Assembly (NCBI RefSeq): GCF_003217155.1
Contig: NZ_QJSU01000001.1
Location: 1 to 64,000, forward strand
Length of the DNA stretch: 64,000 nucleotides
Reading direction: 5' to 3'
From: Psychrobacter fozii
GTDB taxonomy: Bacteria > Pseudomonadota > Gammaproteobacteria > Pseudomonadales > Moraxellaceae
The notes under the pieces were generated by a model that did no database searches, was not told the origin of the DNA, and saw nothing but the letters and a program-made list of their open reading frames with translations. Position 1 is the first letter of the stretch, and each line of letters opens with the position of its first letter. The position numbers and the translations under genes were made by a program. Positions 8,153-17,596 of the stretch are shown one piece after another.

Positions 8153-11131
8153 ATGACTGATCCTATGACCGACTCCATCACCGACAGTGACCACAACTCC
8201 CATCAAGCGATTGATCCTGCCGCATTACCAAACTTTGAAACCATGCCCAATGTAGCGACGATGGACACCAGTCACGTTGATAAAAACCAGCCACCTTTTA
8301 TCTTGGTTGATGGCTCTTACTATCTGTTTCGCACTTATCATGCCTTACCAAAAACCATGCAAAACTCGCAAGGCCTGATAACTAATGCCATCCGTGGCAC
8401 GCTCAATGCGCTGCTCAAGCTGATGCGCCGCTATCACCCTACGCATATGGCCGTCTGTTTCGATACCAAGTCACCGACTTTTCGTCATCATATGTCTGCT
8501 GACTATAAAGCGGCTCGCCCGCCCATCGACGTAGAGCTAGTAGAGCAAATTCCTTATATCCATCGCTTGGTCACAGCATTAGGTCTTCCCCTGTTGCGTA
8601 TCGAAGGCGCAGAAGCCGATGATATCATCGGTACACTTGCCCATCGTGCTGTCGCTGAAGGTCATCATGTCGTCATCTCAACGGGTGACAAAGACATGAT
8701 GCAGCTGGTCAATGATTGCGTTATCTTGGAAGACAGCTTTACGGGTAAAGTTACGGACACAGAAGCCGTCATTGAAAAATTCGGTATTAACCCAAATCAA
8801 ATGATAGATTTTTTGACACTAATGGGTGATGCTTCAGACGGTATCAAAGGCGTGCCTGGTATCGGTAAAAAAACCGCAAAAGACTTACTCGTTGAGTATG
8901 GCGATATCGGCAATATGTTAAAGCATATTGGTTTTATCAAAGGTCGCGGTGCTAAAGGTTTGATTGAGCACGCCGATGATATTCCGTTTAATAGGAAGCT
9001 GGCTACCATCGTGACAGATTTGGCCATCGGCCAAGACTGGAATGATCTAAAAATTAATACTGATCCTAGTGCCCACATCGACGAATTACGCGAATTGTAT
9101 AATGAGCTAGAGTTTAGAAACGAGCTCGCGTCTTTCGACCACCCAAATCATCCTGCAAATGGCTCGCAGAGTGTCGCTGACAGTCAAGCGAATGCTGAAT
9201 CACAAGCGCAAATCGCTAAGTCGCTACAATCAAGCAGTATTGAAAATATCCAAGATAGCAAATCGCATGATAGAGCATGGCATACTGTGCTCGACGAACC
9301 CGCTTTTGAGAGTCTGGTTAAGCTATTAGAGTCTGTACCGCATTTTGTCATTGATACTGAGACAACTAGCATCTATTGGCGTCAAGCTGAAATCGTCGGT
9401 CTCTCCTTTGCTGTGCAAGCCCACGAAGCCTATTATATTCCGCTGACGCATAGTCTGGAAGGTGACGAGCTAACAACTAAACAGCTCGACCGTGATAGCG
9501 TTTTGACACGCCTAAAGCCAATTTTGGAAAATCCAAACATTGGTAAAATCGGTCAACATCTAAAATACGATGCTCATATTCTCAGTCATTATGATATCGA
9601 TTTGGTCGGTGCCATTCATGAACAACCCAATAACTGGGCCATGGATACCATGCTTGCCAGCTATGTGATTAATGCTGCCGCCACTCGTCACGGTATGGAT
9701 GACTTGGCACGTCATTATCTACAAACGCAAACCATCAGCTATGAAGACGTCGCTGGCAAAGGCGCTAAGCAAGTCACCTTTGATCAAGTCGCTATTGATA
9801 TCGCCAGTGACTATGCTTGTGAAGATGCCGACATTACCTATCAATTATTTGAGGTGTTTAGCGTCGAGATGGCGAACGATGCCAATAATGCCAAATTGTT
9901 ACACGAGCTAGAGATTCCAACGGCGGAAATACTGTGCCAAATGGAAGCGAATGGCATTCTTATCAAGCGTCCATTCTTAAACGAGCTATCAAAACGCTTT
10001 GATGAAGAAATTATCGCACTTGAAAAACGCGCTTATGAAATCGCTGGCGAAGAATTCAATCTTGGCTCACCGAAGCAGCTTGGTGAGATGTTGTTTGAAA
10101 AGCTTGGCGTTGCTGGTGGTAAAAAAACCAAGTCAGGCCAGTACTCGACTGGTGAAGCAGTACTGTCAAAAATCGATCATCCATTGGTCGATATCACGTT
10201 GGAATATCGCGGGCTGTCTAAACTAAAAAGCACCTATACTGATGCGCTCGACAATGTCGCAGATAGCGAAACTGATCGTGTACACACCAGCTATCATCAG
10301 GCACTGACCAGCACTGGGCGTTTATCTTCTACTGATCCCAATTTGCAAAACATTCCTATTCGTACCGCGACTGGTCGCTTAATTCGCCAAGCTTTTATCG
10401 CTCCAGCAGGTCGCGTGATTCTCGCAGCGGATTATTCACAAATTGAATTGCGTTTGATGGCGCATTTTTCAGGCGATAATAATTTAACGCATGCCTTTAA
10501 CGAAGGTTTAGATATTCACGCTGCGACTGCCGCTGAAGTACTTGGCAAAGACGTTGCAGCTGTCACGTCAACTGAGCGTCGCAATGCCAAAGCCATTAAC
10601 TTCGGACTGCTATACGGTATGAGTGCCTTTGGTCTAGCTAAGCAGCTACAAATGAGCCGTAACGAGGCGCAAGACTATATCGATATGTACTTTGATCGCT
10701 ATCCAGGTGTCAAAAACTATATGATCAATACTCGTGCCAGCGCTCACGAACAAGGCTATGTCGAGACAATATTGGGCCGCAAGCTTTATACCCCTGATAT
10801 CACTCACAGCAACCGAATGGTCAAGCAAGGTGCTGAACGCGCGGCGATTAATGCGCCACTTCAAGGCTCAGCAGCAGATTTAATCAAGCTTGCTATGATT
10901 GCCGTGGATAAGGTGTTGCCAAAAGCGCAAGCTAAAATGCTGCTACAAGTCCATGATGAATTGGTATTCGAAGTTGATGCAGATAAAGTTGATGAGATTA
11001 GCCAGTTGATTACTGATGCGATGCAAGGTGTTTTGACGACCACGGCTGTCGAAAAAGGCTGGAATGTAAACTTTGCTGTGCCTTTATTAGTCGAGACGGA
11101 TAGTGGTCAGAACTGGGATGAGGCGCATTAA
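8153..11131 (+). CDS. polA: DNA polymerase I
   Basis: PolA fills gaps, removes RNA primers and serves in repair. Three parts are visible: an N-terminal 5'-3' exonuclease (from about residue 45; LVDGSYYLFRTYHAL, AEADDIIGTLA, STGDKDMMQL, GVPGIGKKTA), a 3'-5' exonuclease that keeps its first motif (FVIDTETTS, then KYDAHIL), and a family A polymerase (RLSSTDPNLQNIP, ADYSQIELRLMAH, RRNAKAINFGLLYGMS, QVHDELVFEV). All core residues look intact. The 992 residues exceed E. coli PolA (928), largely through an acidic N-terminal extension of about 40 residues and a Gln/Ser-rich linker near residues 330-380. The ATG at 8153 has AAGTGA 6 nt upstream; a GTG at 8144 is the alternative. Confidence 0.97.
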   Translation: MTDPMTDSITDSDHNSHQAIDPAALPNFETMPNVATMDTSHVDKNQPPFILVDGSYYLFRTYHALPKTMQNSQGLITNAIRGTLNALLKLMRRYHPTHMAVCFDTKSPTFRHHMSADYKAARPPIDVELVEQIPYIHRLVTALGLPLLRIEGAEADDIIGTLAHRAVAEGHHVVISTGDKDMMQLVNDCVILEDSFTGKVTDTEAVIEKFGINPNQMIDFLTLMGDASDGIKGVPGIGKKTAKDLLVEYGDIGNMLKHIGFIKGRGAKGLIEHADDIPFNRKLATIVTDLAIGQDWNDLKINTDPSAHIDELRELYNELEFRNELASFDHPNHPANGSQSVADSQANAESQAQIAKSLQSSSIENIQDSKSHDRAWHTVLDEPAFESLVKLLESVPHFVIDTETTSIYWRQAEIVGLSFAVQAHEAYYIPLTHSLEGDELTTKQLDRDSVLTRLKPILENPNIGKIGQHLKYDAHILSHYDIDLVGAIHEQPNNWAMDTMLASYVINAAATRHGMDDLARHYLQTQTISYEDVAGKGAKQVTFDQVAIDIASDYACEDADITYQLFEVFSVEMANDANNAKLLHELEIPTAEILCQMEANGILIKRPFLNELSKRFDEEIIALEKRAYEIAGEEFNLGSPKQLGEMLFEKLGVAGGKKTKSGQYSTGEAVLSKIDHPLVDITLEYRGLSKLKSTYTDALDNVADSETDRVHTSYHQALTSTGRLSSTDPNLQNIPIRTATGRLIRQAFIAPAGRVILAADYSQIELRLMAHFSGDNNLTHAFNEGLDIHAATAAEVLGKDVAAVTSTERRNAKAINFGLLYGMSAFGLAKQLQMSRNEAQDYIDMYFDRYPGVKNYMINTRASAHEQGYVETILGRKLYTPDITHSNRMVKQGAERAAINAPLQGSAADLIKLAMIAVDKVLPKAQAKMLLQVHDELVFEVDADKVDEISQLITDAMQGVLTTTAVEKGWNVNFAVPLLVETDSGQNWDEAH

Positions 11132-11169
11132 TAATTACAGCATAGAATTTATTCTACGTACTTTTTAAT

Positions 11170-11202
11170 AAAAAAGGTTAGGCATTTTGCTTAGCCTTTT
11201 TT
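11170..11202 (+). terminator. Rho-independent terminator after polA
   Basis: AAAAAAGGTTAGGC pairs with GCTTAGCCTTTTTT (two G-T pairs) around a short loop and ends in T residues. Confidence 0.85.
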
Positions 11203-11300
11203 ACATTCGAAGACCTATTGAATAGTGCATTTATATTAGCAATAGTCCCTTTCTTTATCATGAAAGATAAGCTCCTTTGCTATGCAATTATAAGTAAAAG

Positions 11301-11338
11301 TCACCCCTCACCCCTCACCCCTCACCCCTCACCCCTCA
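11301..11338. repeat. Perfect 7-bp tandem repeat (TCACCCC)
   Basis: Five exact copies of TCACCCC followed by a partial TCA, in the intergenic region 100 bp before the outer-membrane-like gene. It is not in a coding frame. Heptamer runs of this kind change length by slipped-strand pairing, and this one lies upstream of a possible surface protein. Confidence 0.9.
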
Positions 11339-11438
11339 AAAGTAGAACATTCCTAGCCATAACTTCCCTATAATTAACGACCTATGGCATAATACTTTTG
11401 TTTACCCTTTTCAGAGACCAAAACAATTGAAACCCTTC

Positions 11439-12599
11439 ATGACGACATCAGCAAACTTTAACACCTGTACCGTTTATATAATTGCCAGTTTAGGTTTATG
11501 CACGCCAGTATGGGCGGATGCTACGCCCATTACAGATTCAGAATCAACATCAGAATCTGTAAAGATGGAAACGGCTTCGCCATATCACGATAACGATCCC
11601 AATCGCGATGAAGCCCTTAATCAACTTGGCTATCAACCTACTGAAAAGTCTGCCGAGCAACCTATTCAATTGGTACAAGAAGAGCAAGGCTGGACAGATG
11701 AACGCCGTGAAGACGTTCAAGACCAATTGCATGAATGGGCACATAAAATGGACGGCTGGTTTGGAGAACCCGATCCAAAAAAGCCTGCCAAAGCCAGCTT
11801 ACGAGTCGTGCTAGATACACGCTGGGCTAATGACCCTAAAACAGGTAGCGATGTCACCGTTGAACCGAGGATTCGTGGTCGCTTACGCTTGCCTGTGCTA
11901 GAGAGACAACTAAGTCTGATTATTGGTGATGAAGAGTTGGATGAAGATACTTTTTTAAAGCAAAGCACGACAGGCAATACTTATCAAGCAACCTCCAACA
12001 ACCAAGATAGACTTATTAATACTAAAAAAACGCGAGAAGACAACGCCTCTATTGCCCTACGTTGGACGCGTTTTAATGACGAGCTCGAAGATCAATTGGG
12101 AGTGAATACAGATGTCGATATCGGGATTCGTTCACTGGATGATCCTTATCTAAAAGTAAGTATCGATAAAGACTGGTATAAAAGTAAAAAACTAGAAGTG
12201 ACTAGCGACAGTTTTTATCGTTATGGGCTTGATAGTGAGCACTATGTCAAAGGTGGATTAAATCTACAATATGGCGCAGATACCAATCGATTTATCAATA
12301 ATAACACCACTATTCGCTATCGCAATCAAGACGAAGAAGAGCGCAAAGACTGGGATAACGACCTGAGACAGGTGCATTATTTAGGCAATGAGAAACAGCT
12401 AGCCTACGGACTCTCTGCCAGTGGTTATTTTGAAAGTGACAAATCAACCTTAAACAGTTATGGTCCTGCTATTAGTTATCGCCAACCCATTTGGCGCGAA
12501 TGGCTATATATGCAGACAGAGCTAAATTACTATAATGACAAAACAGAAGATAAAGACCATTACCCTTCTGCCTTACTACGCATGGAAGCTTTGTTCTAA
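11439..12599 (+). CDS. Outer-membrane beta-barrel-like protein of unknown function
   Basis: I do not recognise a named family. The N-terminus looks like a signal peptide (VYIIASLGLCTPVWA, cut before DATP). A Glu/Asp/Pro-rich segment follows to about residue 110. The rest has alternating polar/aromatic strands (KVSIDKDWYKSKKLEV, YVKGGLNLQYGAD, LAYGLSASGYFESD, MQTELNYYND) and ends in Phe (RMEALF), as in outer membrane barrels. The ATG at 11439 is chosen; a TTG at 11427 is in frame and would add MKPF. Neither has a strong ribosome site. It is preceded by a heptamer repeat and has no partner gene. Location is an inference. Confidence 0.6.
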   Translation: MTTSANFNTCTVYIIASLGLCTPVWADATPITDSESTSESVKMETASPYHDNDPNRDEALNQLGYQPTEKSAEQPIQLVQEEQGWTDERREDVQDQLHEWAHKMDGWFGEPDPKKPAKASLRVVLDTRWANDPKTGSDVTVEPRIRGRLRLPVLERQLSLIIGDEELDEDTFLKQSTTGNTYQATSNNQDRLINTKKTREDNASIALRWTRFNDELEDQLGVNTDVDIGIRSLDDPYLKVSIDKDWYKSKKLEVTSDSFYRYGLDSEHYVKGGLNLQYGADTNRFINNNTTIRYRNQDEEERKDWDNDLRQVHYLGNEKQLAYGLSASGYFESDKSTLNSYGPAISYRQPIWREWLYMQTELNYYNDKTEDKDHYPSALLRMEALF

Positions 12600-12795
12600 C
12601 CCTACTACCAGTCAAGTTTTCTGAACCAGAATCAATAACAACAATTGCTAGTTATATTTAAATTTAAGAGCATTAGGCTACCTAAATTAACAATGCATTA
12701 TGACCGATTAGTTATATTAATTAACAACATCAGGTCAAATTTGGCGTTATAGTAGCGGCCTATTGAGTTATATATAGCCAAATAATTTTCGTTCT

Positions 12796-12822
12796 AAAGT
12801 GAGCCCTTGGGCTCACTTTTTT
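12796..12822 (+). terminator. Strong terminator-like hairpin just before the next start codon
   Basis: AAAGTGAGCCC and GGGCTCACTTT pair perfectly with only TT as loop, then a T run. It ends 8 bp before the ATG at 12830. It could terminate the outer-membrane gene transcript 200 bp upstream, or attenuate the following gene. Confidence 0.8.
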
Positions 12823-12829
12823 GTATTTT

Positions 12830-13384
12830 ATGAATCAGGAGATCACCATTATCACTGAAAATAGTATTATCGAAATTGGTGAAGCCATTATCTTAACTTT
12901 ATGTTTGCTACGCTGCTTACAGTATTCAGTGCAAAGCCGTGTCCTACAAGGTCGCTATTTTTGGCTTGCCTCCGTTTTAGTTTTCTTCAGTGTTATTCGC
13001 AGAGAGCTGAGTTATTTGTCTGATTTATTAGTGCCAGAAGACTTTTTGCTGATCGGCCATTCTTACGACTGGTGGGAAGATAGGATATTGCTGGTCATCA
13101 TTGTGGCGATGCTTATATTGCTAGTCCATGCGCGCCGTTATTTTTGGAGCGTTCTGAAAAATGTCCCAAAATCGTTATATCTAGGTGTTGCTGTCTTAGC
13201 AGTACTGCAATATATGGGTGAAAATGCGATTATATTCCCACATGAATTTGGCGAGGTCGTCGAAGAAACATCAGAAAATATCATCTATATGATTGCGCTG
13301 ATTTACTTGTGGCAATTTAAATTATCGATATTTGAAAACCTACCAAGCAGTCAGAAAAAATTCACTGTGCTGAATCAACAGTAG
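12830..13384 (+). CDS. Hypothetical four-helix membrane protein
   Basis: The 184-residue product is not recognised. It has about four hydrophobic helices: near residues 14-30 (EAIILTLCLLRCL), 43-56 (FWLASVLVFFSVI), 85-100 (ILLVIIVAMLILLV) and 113-125 (LYLGVAVLAVLQY), with a further weak one near 150. Basic loops (RRELSY, HARRYFW) suggest inner-membrane placement. The ATG at 12830 has no Shine-Dalgarno sequence and lies directly behind a terminator hairpin; a TTG at 12821 is inside that hairpin's T run. The true start could also be further downstream. No functional partner is adjacent. Confidence 0.6.
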   Translation: MNQEITIITENSIIEIGEAIILTLCLLRCLQYSVQSRVLQGRYFWLASVLVFFSVIRRELSYLSDLLVPEDFLLIGHSYDWWEDRILLVIIVAMLILLVHARRYFWSVLKNVPKSLYLGVAVLAVLQYMGENAIIFPHEFGEVVEETSENIIYMIALIYLWQFKLSIFENLPSSQKKFTVLNQQ

Positions 13385-13653
13385 TACAGACGATGATTGT
13401 GGAGTTTGTGATGCAATTAAACTCTACTAGAAGTCATCACAATATAGTTATCATCATATGAGTATTGTTGTATGTCCATCGCAAAGTATCAAATCAGTAC
13501 TGCTGTAGTGTTTGAGCCATAGTTTGCTATACTGAAATGCAAACACCAAAAACAATGACAATTGTGGCCATCATGTTAGTGTTGTCGCTCGATATTGACG
13601 TCTGGCATTAACCTTTAATTTACAGCATCTGAATAACTATTGAGTGAATGACT

Positions 13654-14442
13654 ATGAACATATTGATTACAGGCGCATCACGAGGCATTGGTCTGGCAAC
13701 AGCAAAAAAACTGGCAGCAAAAGGCCATAATGTCGGGCTATTTGCTACTAATACCACTACGCTTAAACAGGCGATTACCGATAAAGCATTTAAAAAATCG
13801 CTCAAACAAAAGCGTGTGATAACGGGTCAGCTTGATGTTACGCAGCCTGACTCATGGGACAATGCTATTACTCAGATGATTGATAATTTTGGCAGTATCG
13901 ATGCGTTGGTTAATAATGCTGGCGTACTGGTCACTGGCGCATTACCGACGACTAACCTAGATGAGCAACTGGCTCTCATTGACGTCAACTGTAAAGGCGT
14001 ACTCATTGGCTGTCATAAACTGGCACCTTATTTAGCCGATAATAAAAACGGCAAAATCATTAATGTATCGTCTGCGTCTGCTATTTATGGTCAGCCTGAA
14101 GTTGCGAATTACGCTGCCAGTAAGTTCTTTGTACGAGGTCTCACTGAAGGGCTTAATATTGAGTATGAAAAGTTGGGCATCAAAGTTATCGACGTCATGC
14201 CGCTATGGGTCAAATCTGACATGACAGCAGACATCGAAGTAACCAGTATTGATCGCTTGGGCATCAACTTAGACGTCAATGATGTCGCAAAAACCCTGTG
14301 CAAACTCACCACAAGCCCTAATCGTAAGCTGAGAAGCACGCATTATTCTGTCGGCCTTCCAGCTAAGTTGTTTCAGACACTAGCACAAGTGGCCCCTGAC
14401 TCATTGATACGCTGGGTAAATACTAAAGTGGGTGCAAAGTAG
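13654..14442 (+). CDS. Short-chain dehydrogenase/reductase
   Basis: An NAD(P)-dependent oxidoreductase of the classical SDR family, substrate unknown. It shows the cofactor motif GASRGIG near the N-terminus, NNAG, the catalytic Ser in INVSSASA and the YAASK active-site motif. The 262-residue length is typical. The ATG at 13654 is preferred over 13648 because GAGTG then sits 8 nt upstream. A TGC-TATACT extended -10-like sequence lies at 13525-13533, about 120 bp upstream. The gene stands alone, followed by a strong terminator. Confidence 0.88.
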   Translation: MNILITGASRGIGLATAKKLAAKGHNVGLFATNTTTLKQAITDKAFKKSLKQKRVITGQLDVTQPDSWDNAITQMIDNFGSIDALVNNAGVLVTGALPTTNLDEQLALIDVNCKGVLIGCHKLAPYLADNKNGKIINVSSASAIYGQPEVANYAASKFFVRGLTEGLNIEYEKLGIKVIDVMPLWVKSDMTADIEVTSIDRLGINLDVNDVAKTLCKLTTSPNRKLRSTHYSVGLPAKLFQTLAQVAPDSLIRWVNTKVGAK

Positions 14443-14480
14443 CTCATTAAGCTAGCAACACTACGCTCATTAAAGTATAA

Positions 14481-14511
14481 AAAATGGCTACCGAATTTCG
14501 GTGGCCTTTTT
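14481..14511 (+). terminator. Rho-independent terminator after the SDR gene
   Basis: GGCTACCGAAA pairs with TTTCGGTGGCC (one G-T), flanked by A and T runs. Confidence 0.85.
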
Positions 14512-14665
14512 GCTTACTAGGGCGCGCCCTCATCTTAAAAGTCTTGCCTTACATTTTTTGAACATCCTGTGACACCTTAATACTATCAGTGATACTCATA
14601 ACGCGTCACACTAACCATGATAAATAAGACAAATCACAATGATCAATAATAATAAGGAAACCACT

Positions 14666-14998
14666 ATGGATAACATTAAAAGCCCACTACCAGAAACAAT
14701 GGATCATATAGAAGGCGATACAAATATCAATGATAACAGCCAAGAAATTGATTTAGACAATCCGATGTTGCATACCACCGACAACGATGATGCGATTGAT
14801 AACAGTGTAGGGTTTAATAACTCCGAAGCAGGCAGTGGTGCGACCCAAGGACTGACACCTGTGCATCGTCAAAATATCGATGAGTCGCGTGTCGATGAGA
14901 TTTTGGTTCAGGACAACCTTGATGACAGCGATTATCCAGATGCGATGGATATCGCTGATAGAGAAGCGGCTGAACGTAGCAACGATGATGATTTTTAG
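14666..14998 (+). CDS. Small acidic hypothetical protein
   Basis: A 110-residue, strongly acidic protein rich in Asp, Asn and Glu, without hydrophobic segments and ending in DDDDF-like sequence. It is probably soluble and cytoplasmic, perhaps largely disordered. I recognise no domain. The ATG at 14666 has AAGGAA 8 nt upstream and is preferred over the ATG at 14639. It is bounded by terminators on both sides, so it is an independent transcription unit, which supports it being a real gene. Confidence 0.7.
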   Translation: MDNIKSPLPETMDHIEGDTNINDNSQEIDLDNPMLHTTDNDDAIDNSVGFNNSEAGSGATQGLTPVHRQNIDESRVDEILVQDNLDDSDYPDAMDIADREAAERSNDDDF

Positions 14999-15032
14999 CA
15001 ATTAATACGGCTGTTGATACAACACTTTGGTC

Positions 15033-15071
15033 AAAAAAAAGCACGCTTAATTATATTAAGCGTGCTTTTTT
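15033..15071. terminator. Bidirectional terminator
   Basis: GCACGCTTAA and TTAAGCGTGC form a perfect stem with a 5-nt loop, with an A run before and a T run after. It serves the acidic-protein gene (+) and can also serve the BPSS1780-type gene (-). Confidence 0.9.
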
Positions 15072-15125
15072 ATCGATCATGACGTAGATTAGATTTTGCT
15101 AAAAACCACCTTCACTAAAGATGAC

Positions 15126-15941
15126 TTACGCCGCTGATAACGGCTGATCGGTCCACACATCGCGATAACTGGTGTAATAAGTAATCATACCTATTGGGAG
15201 CAGTATTAGAATACCCAGTCCCAATGTAAAGATGACGGCTAATATCATAATTATGGGAGCAACTATCCAAAAAACCAAAAACGGTAGAATGTTTTTTAAA
15301 CAGCCTTTAAAGCTCATTTTCATCGCTCGAACAGGTTCAATGTCGTGAAGTACAATTAAAGCAGGTGCAAACCAAATGGCCATTAATACAGGGAATAACA
15401 GTAAAAAAACCAATAAAGTCCCTATCGCCATGCCTACAATCGCAACATCACTTGACTCTTGAGCTAAGGATGCAAACATACTGCCGAATACGATCAGCAT
15501 CGGTATCATCATGACAATCATAGCCACTAGATACAGTACAAATAAAACAATTAATGGCATAAGATGAGTATTGAAGGCCGAAAAGAGATGATCAAATTTC
15601 AATTCTCTGCCCGTAGCTTGGTCAGCACAGCCCTTTATGATTCCACCAACAAATACAAAAGATATGAAAGGGAAAATAAAGTTTATCACAGGGACACTAC
15701 TACCAATGACAGCGATGATTAGGTAAGCAACACCAATCGCTAACCACAATAAGAATTGATCTTTAAATATTGCAAATGCCTTGGTAATCCAGTTTACACC
15801 CCATCCTGCTTGGCAAACTCGCGGTTCTGCTAATAACTGTGGCAACAAATTACCATATTCATCCATTGGCGGTAAGTTCGGTGGTTGGCCGTTAGGTTTT
15901 TGCAATGATATAGGGTTCAGTGAATCGTTCAAGCTAGACAT
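15126..15941 (-). CDS. BPSS1780-type integral membrane protein
   Basis: A 271-residue multi-pass membrane protein. A Pro/Gln-rich cytoplasmic N-terminus (about 50 residues) leads into VCQAGWGVNWITKAFAIFKDQFLLW, typical of the BPSS1780 family, then about five or six hydrophobic helices. The conserved pattern AMKMSFKGCLKNILPFLVF, reminiscent of DUF975/glycerophosphoryl-type membrane domains, is present. Function is unknown. The ATG at 15941 is preferred over a TTG at 15953 because GAGGA precedes it by 6-7 nt. Confidence 0.72.
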   Translation of the reverse strand: MSSLNDSLNPISLQKPNGQPPNLPPMDEYGNLLPQLLAEPRVCQAGWGVNWITKAFAIFKDQFLLWLAIGVAYLIIAVIGSSVPVINFIFPFISFVFVGGIIKGCADQATGRELKFDHLFSAFNTHLMPLIVLFVLYLVAMIVMMIPMLIVFGSMFASLAQESSDVAIVGMAIGTLLVFLLLFPVLMAIWFAPALIVLHDIEPVRAMKMSFKGCLKNILPFLVFWIVAPIIMILAVIFTLGLGILILLPIGMITYYTSYRDVWTDQPLSAA

Positions 15942-16089
15942 GCTTATCCTCAAAAATAAAGTGGTACAAATATAAAATTAAGCAACTATGTAAAAATAGC
16001 AAACAGCACAAAATAAAAATCTGCTTGGCGTATTGTTACATACCAGCAACAAAAAATCTCAACTTTATTCTATTGATATGACACATACA

Positions 16090-16122
16090 AAAAAATACCG
16101 AACATCATGTCCGGTATTTTTA
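16090..16122 (-). terminator. Terminator downstream of hemH
   Basis: AAAATACCG pairs with CGGTATTTT around an 11-nt partly pairing loop, with A/T runs on both sides. Lies 75 bp past the hemH stop. Confidence 0.75.
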
Positions 16123-16195
16123 TCATTTATTCATTATAGCTATAATAGCCATTACATCAATGACATCAATGATATCTAGCCGTCAAATTCAGTGA

Positions 16196-17215
16196 CTAAG
16201 CCCAACCATCCAGTGTGCCGGCCCAACCTTTAACCAATGGCGCACTAAGCGCTTCAAGCAAATCAATATGCGCATCGTCAAGATTCAAAGCCGGAATATA
16301 ATGATACTCTTGCCCGCCCGCATGGAGAAAGTTTTCACGGTTCTCGATGGCCAGCTCTTCTAGCGTCTCTAAGCAATCCGCTGAAAATGCCGGACTAATC
16401 ACTTGTACCGAGCGCACGCCAGACTTGCCCCACTCTTCTAGTACTACATCAGTATACGGCTTGACCCACTCTTGTTTACCGAAGCGCGACTGGAAACTAA
16501 TAATCCATTCATCTTCTGTTAGACCAAGCGCATGAGCGACTTGTGCTGCAGTACATTTACAACGCTTGGGATAGGGATCACCCTTGTCAGCATAGGGCTG
16601 CGGAATACCATGAAAGCTAAACATCAGCTTTTCAGGCTTGCCATGTATAGCTTGGAAGCGACGAATCGAATCTGCCAATGCCTGAATATAAAGTGGATGC
16701 GCGAAGTAATCTTTTACAATCGTATAGTTCGGCAAATTACGTTGCTTCAGTGTCCATTTTGTCAATGCATCATAAACCGCGCCGCCTGAAGAGGCTGAAT
16801 ACTGTGGAAACAATGGCAAGATAACAAAATGATCAACACCCTCACTGCGTAGATTATCCATCACGTCAGGCAAGCCAGGATTGCCATAACTCATCGCAGG
16901 ATGCACAGACACACGAAACGGCGCAGCAGTATCTGCTAAACGTGGCTCTAACATCTCAACTTGGCTTTTTAATATCTTACGAATTGGCGAGTCGCCTTCC
17001 CAGATACTGGCGTATGCCTTTGCCACACGTTTAGGGCGGCTGGGTAATACAAACAAGTTAAGAATAATCGCCCATAAAAATTTGGGAATCTCAATCACAC
17101 GTGGGTCTGACAAAAACTGTTTTAGGTAACGACGTACAGCAGGTGCTGTTGGCTCATCTGGAGTACCTAGGTTCACTAATAGGACGGCAATACGTGGTGG
17201 CAGTTTAGGTTTCAT
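16196..17215 (-). CDS. hemH: Ferrochelatase
   Basis: HemH inserts Fe2+ into protoporphyrin IX, the last step of protoheme synthesis. The 339-residue protein starts with the family sequence [27 protein letters not shown] and contains [16 protein letters not shown], the catalytic-His region [26 protein letters not shown] and the C-terminal [16 protein letters not shown]. These are complete and well conserved. The ATG at 17215 gives the expected N-terminus. It is divergent from metX. Confidence 0.96.
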   Translation of the reverse strand: MKPKLPPRIAVLLVNLGTPDEPTAPAVRRYLKQFLSDPRVIEIPKFLWAIILNLFVLPSRPKRVAKAYASIWEGDSPIRKILKSQVEMLEPRLADTAAPFRVSVHPAMSYGNPGLPDVMDNLRSEGVDHFVILPLFPQYSASSGGAVYDALTKWTLKQRNLPNYTIVKDYFAHPLYIQALADSIRRFQAIHGKPEKLMFSFHGIPQPYADKGDPYPKRCKCTAAQVAHALGLTEDEWIISFQSRFGKQEWVKPYTDVVLEEWGKSGVRSVQVISPAFSADCLETLEELAIENRENFLHAGGQEYHYIPALNLDDAHIDLLEALSAPLVKGWAGTLDGWA

Positions 17216-17596
17216 AGCAGCACTATTTTATTAGGTTAATTGAAAAGGAATCAGGTAAAAGATTATTAAGTCATTATTAAATAAATGCCTTATTAGTGTA
17301 GCATTTTATCCATTAATGACGCGTGGTAAAAGCACCCCTATACAATTTGATACGCAGTTGCTGTTCATTTGCCGTTGATTATTGATGACTTGCTACTTGC
17401 GACTTATTCTTTATTTGACTATGGCCCATCTTCCAAAAAACTACGCTCAAAAGGCGCGCTCGATGGTTGTACTCCTACGCGCATCCCCATACAATAGGTA
17501 AGCCCAGTTTATAAAAACCGTGTAGGTAAAATAGCCTGTCAACAACGTGCCATTTTGCTTTTATTTTATTGATGATTGTTGTATTGCGAGGTAGCT
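17216..17596. other. Divergent intergenic region hemH / metX
   Basis: About 380 bp. No SAM-responsive riboswitch resembling the known SAM-I, SAM-II or SAM/SAH classes was recognised ahead of metX, and no clear operator. AT-rich upstream half, mixed composition closer to metX. Confidence 0.4.

Noticed and set aside
17216..17596. A SAM-sensing riboswitch before metX
   Set aside because: The expected conserved cores and pseudoknot segments of known SAM riboswitch classes were not found in the leader.
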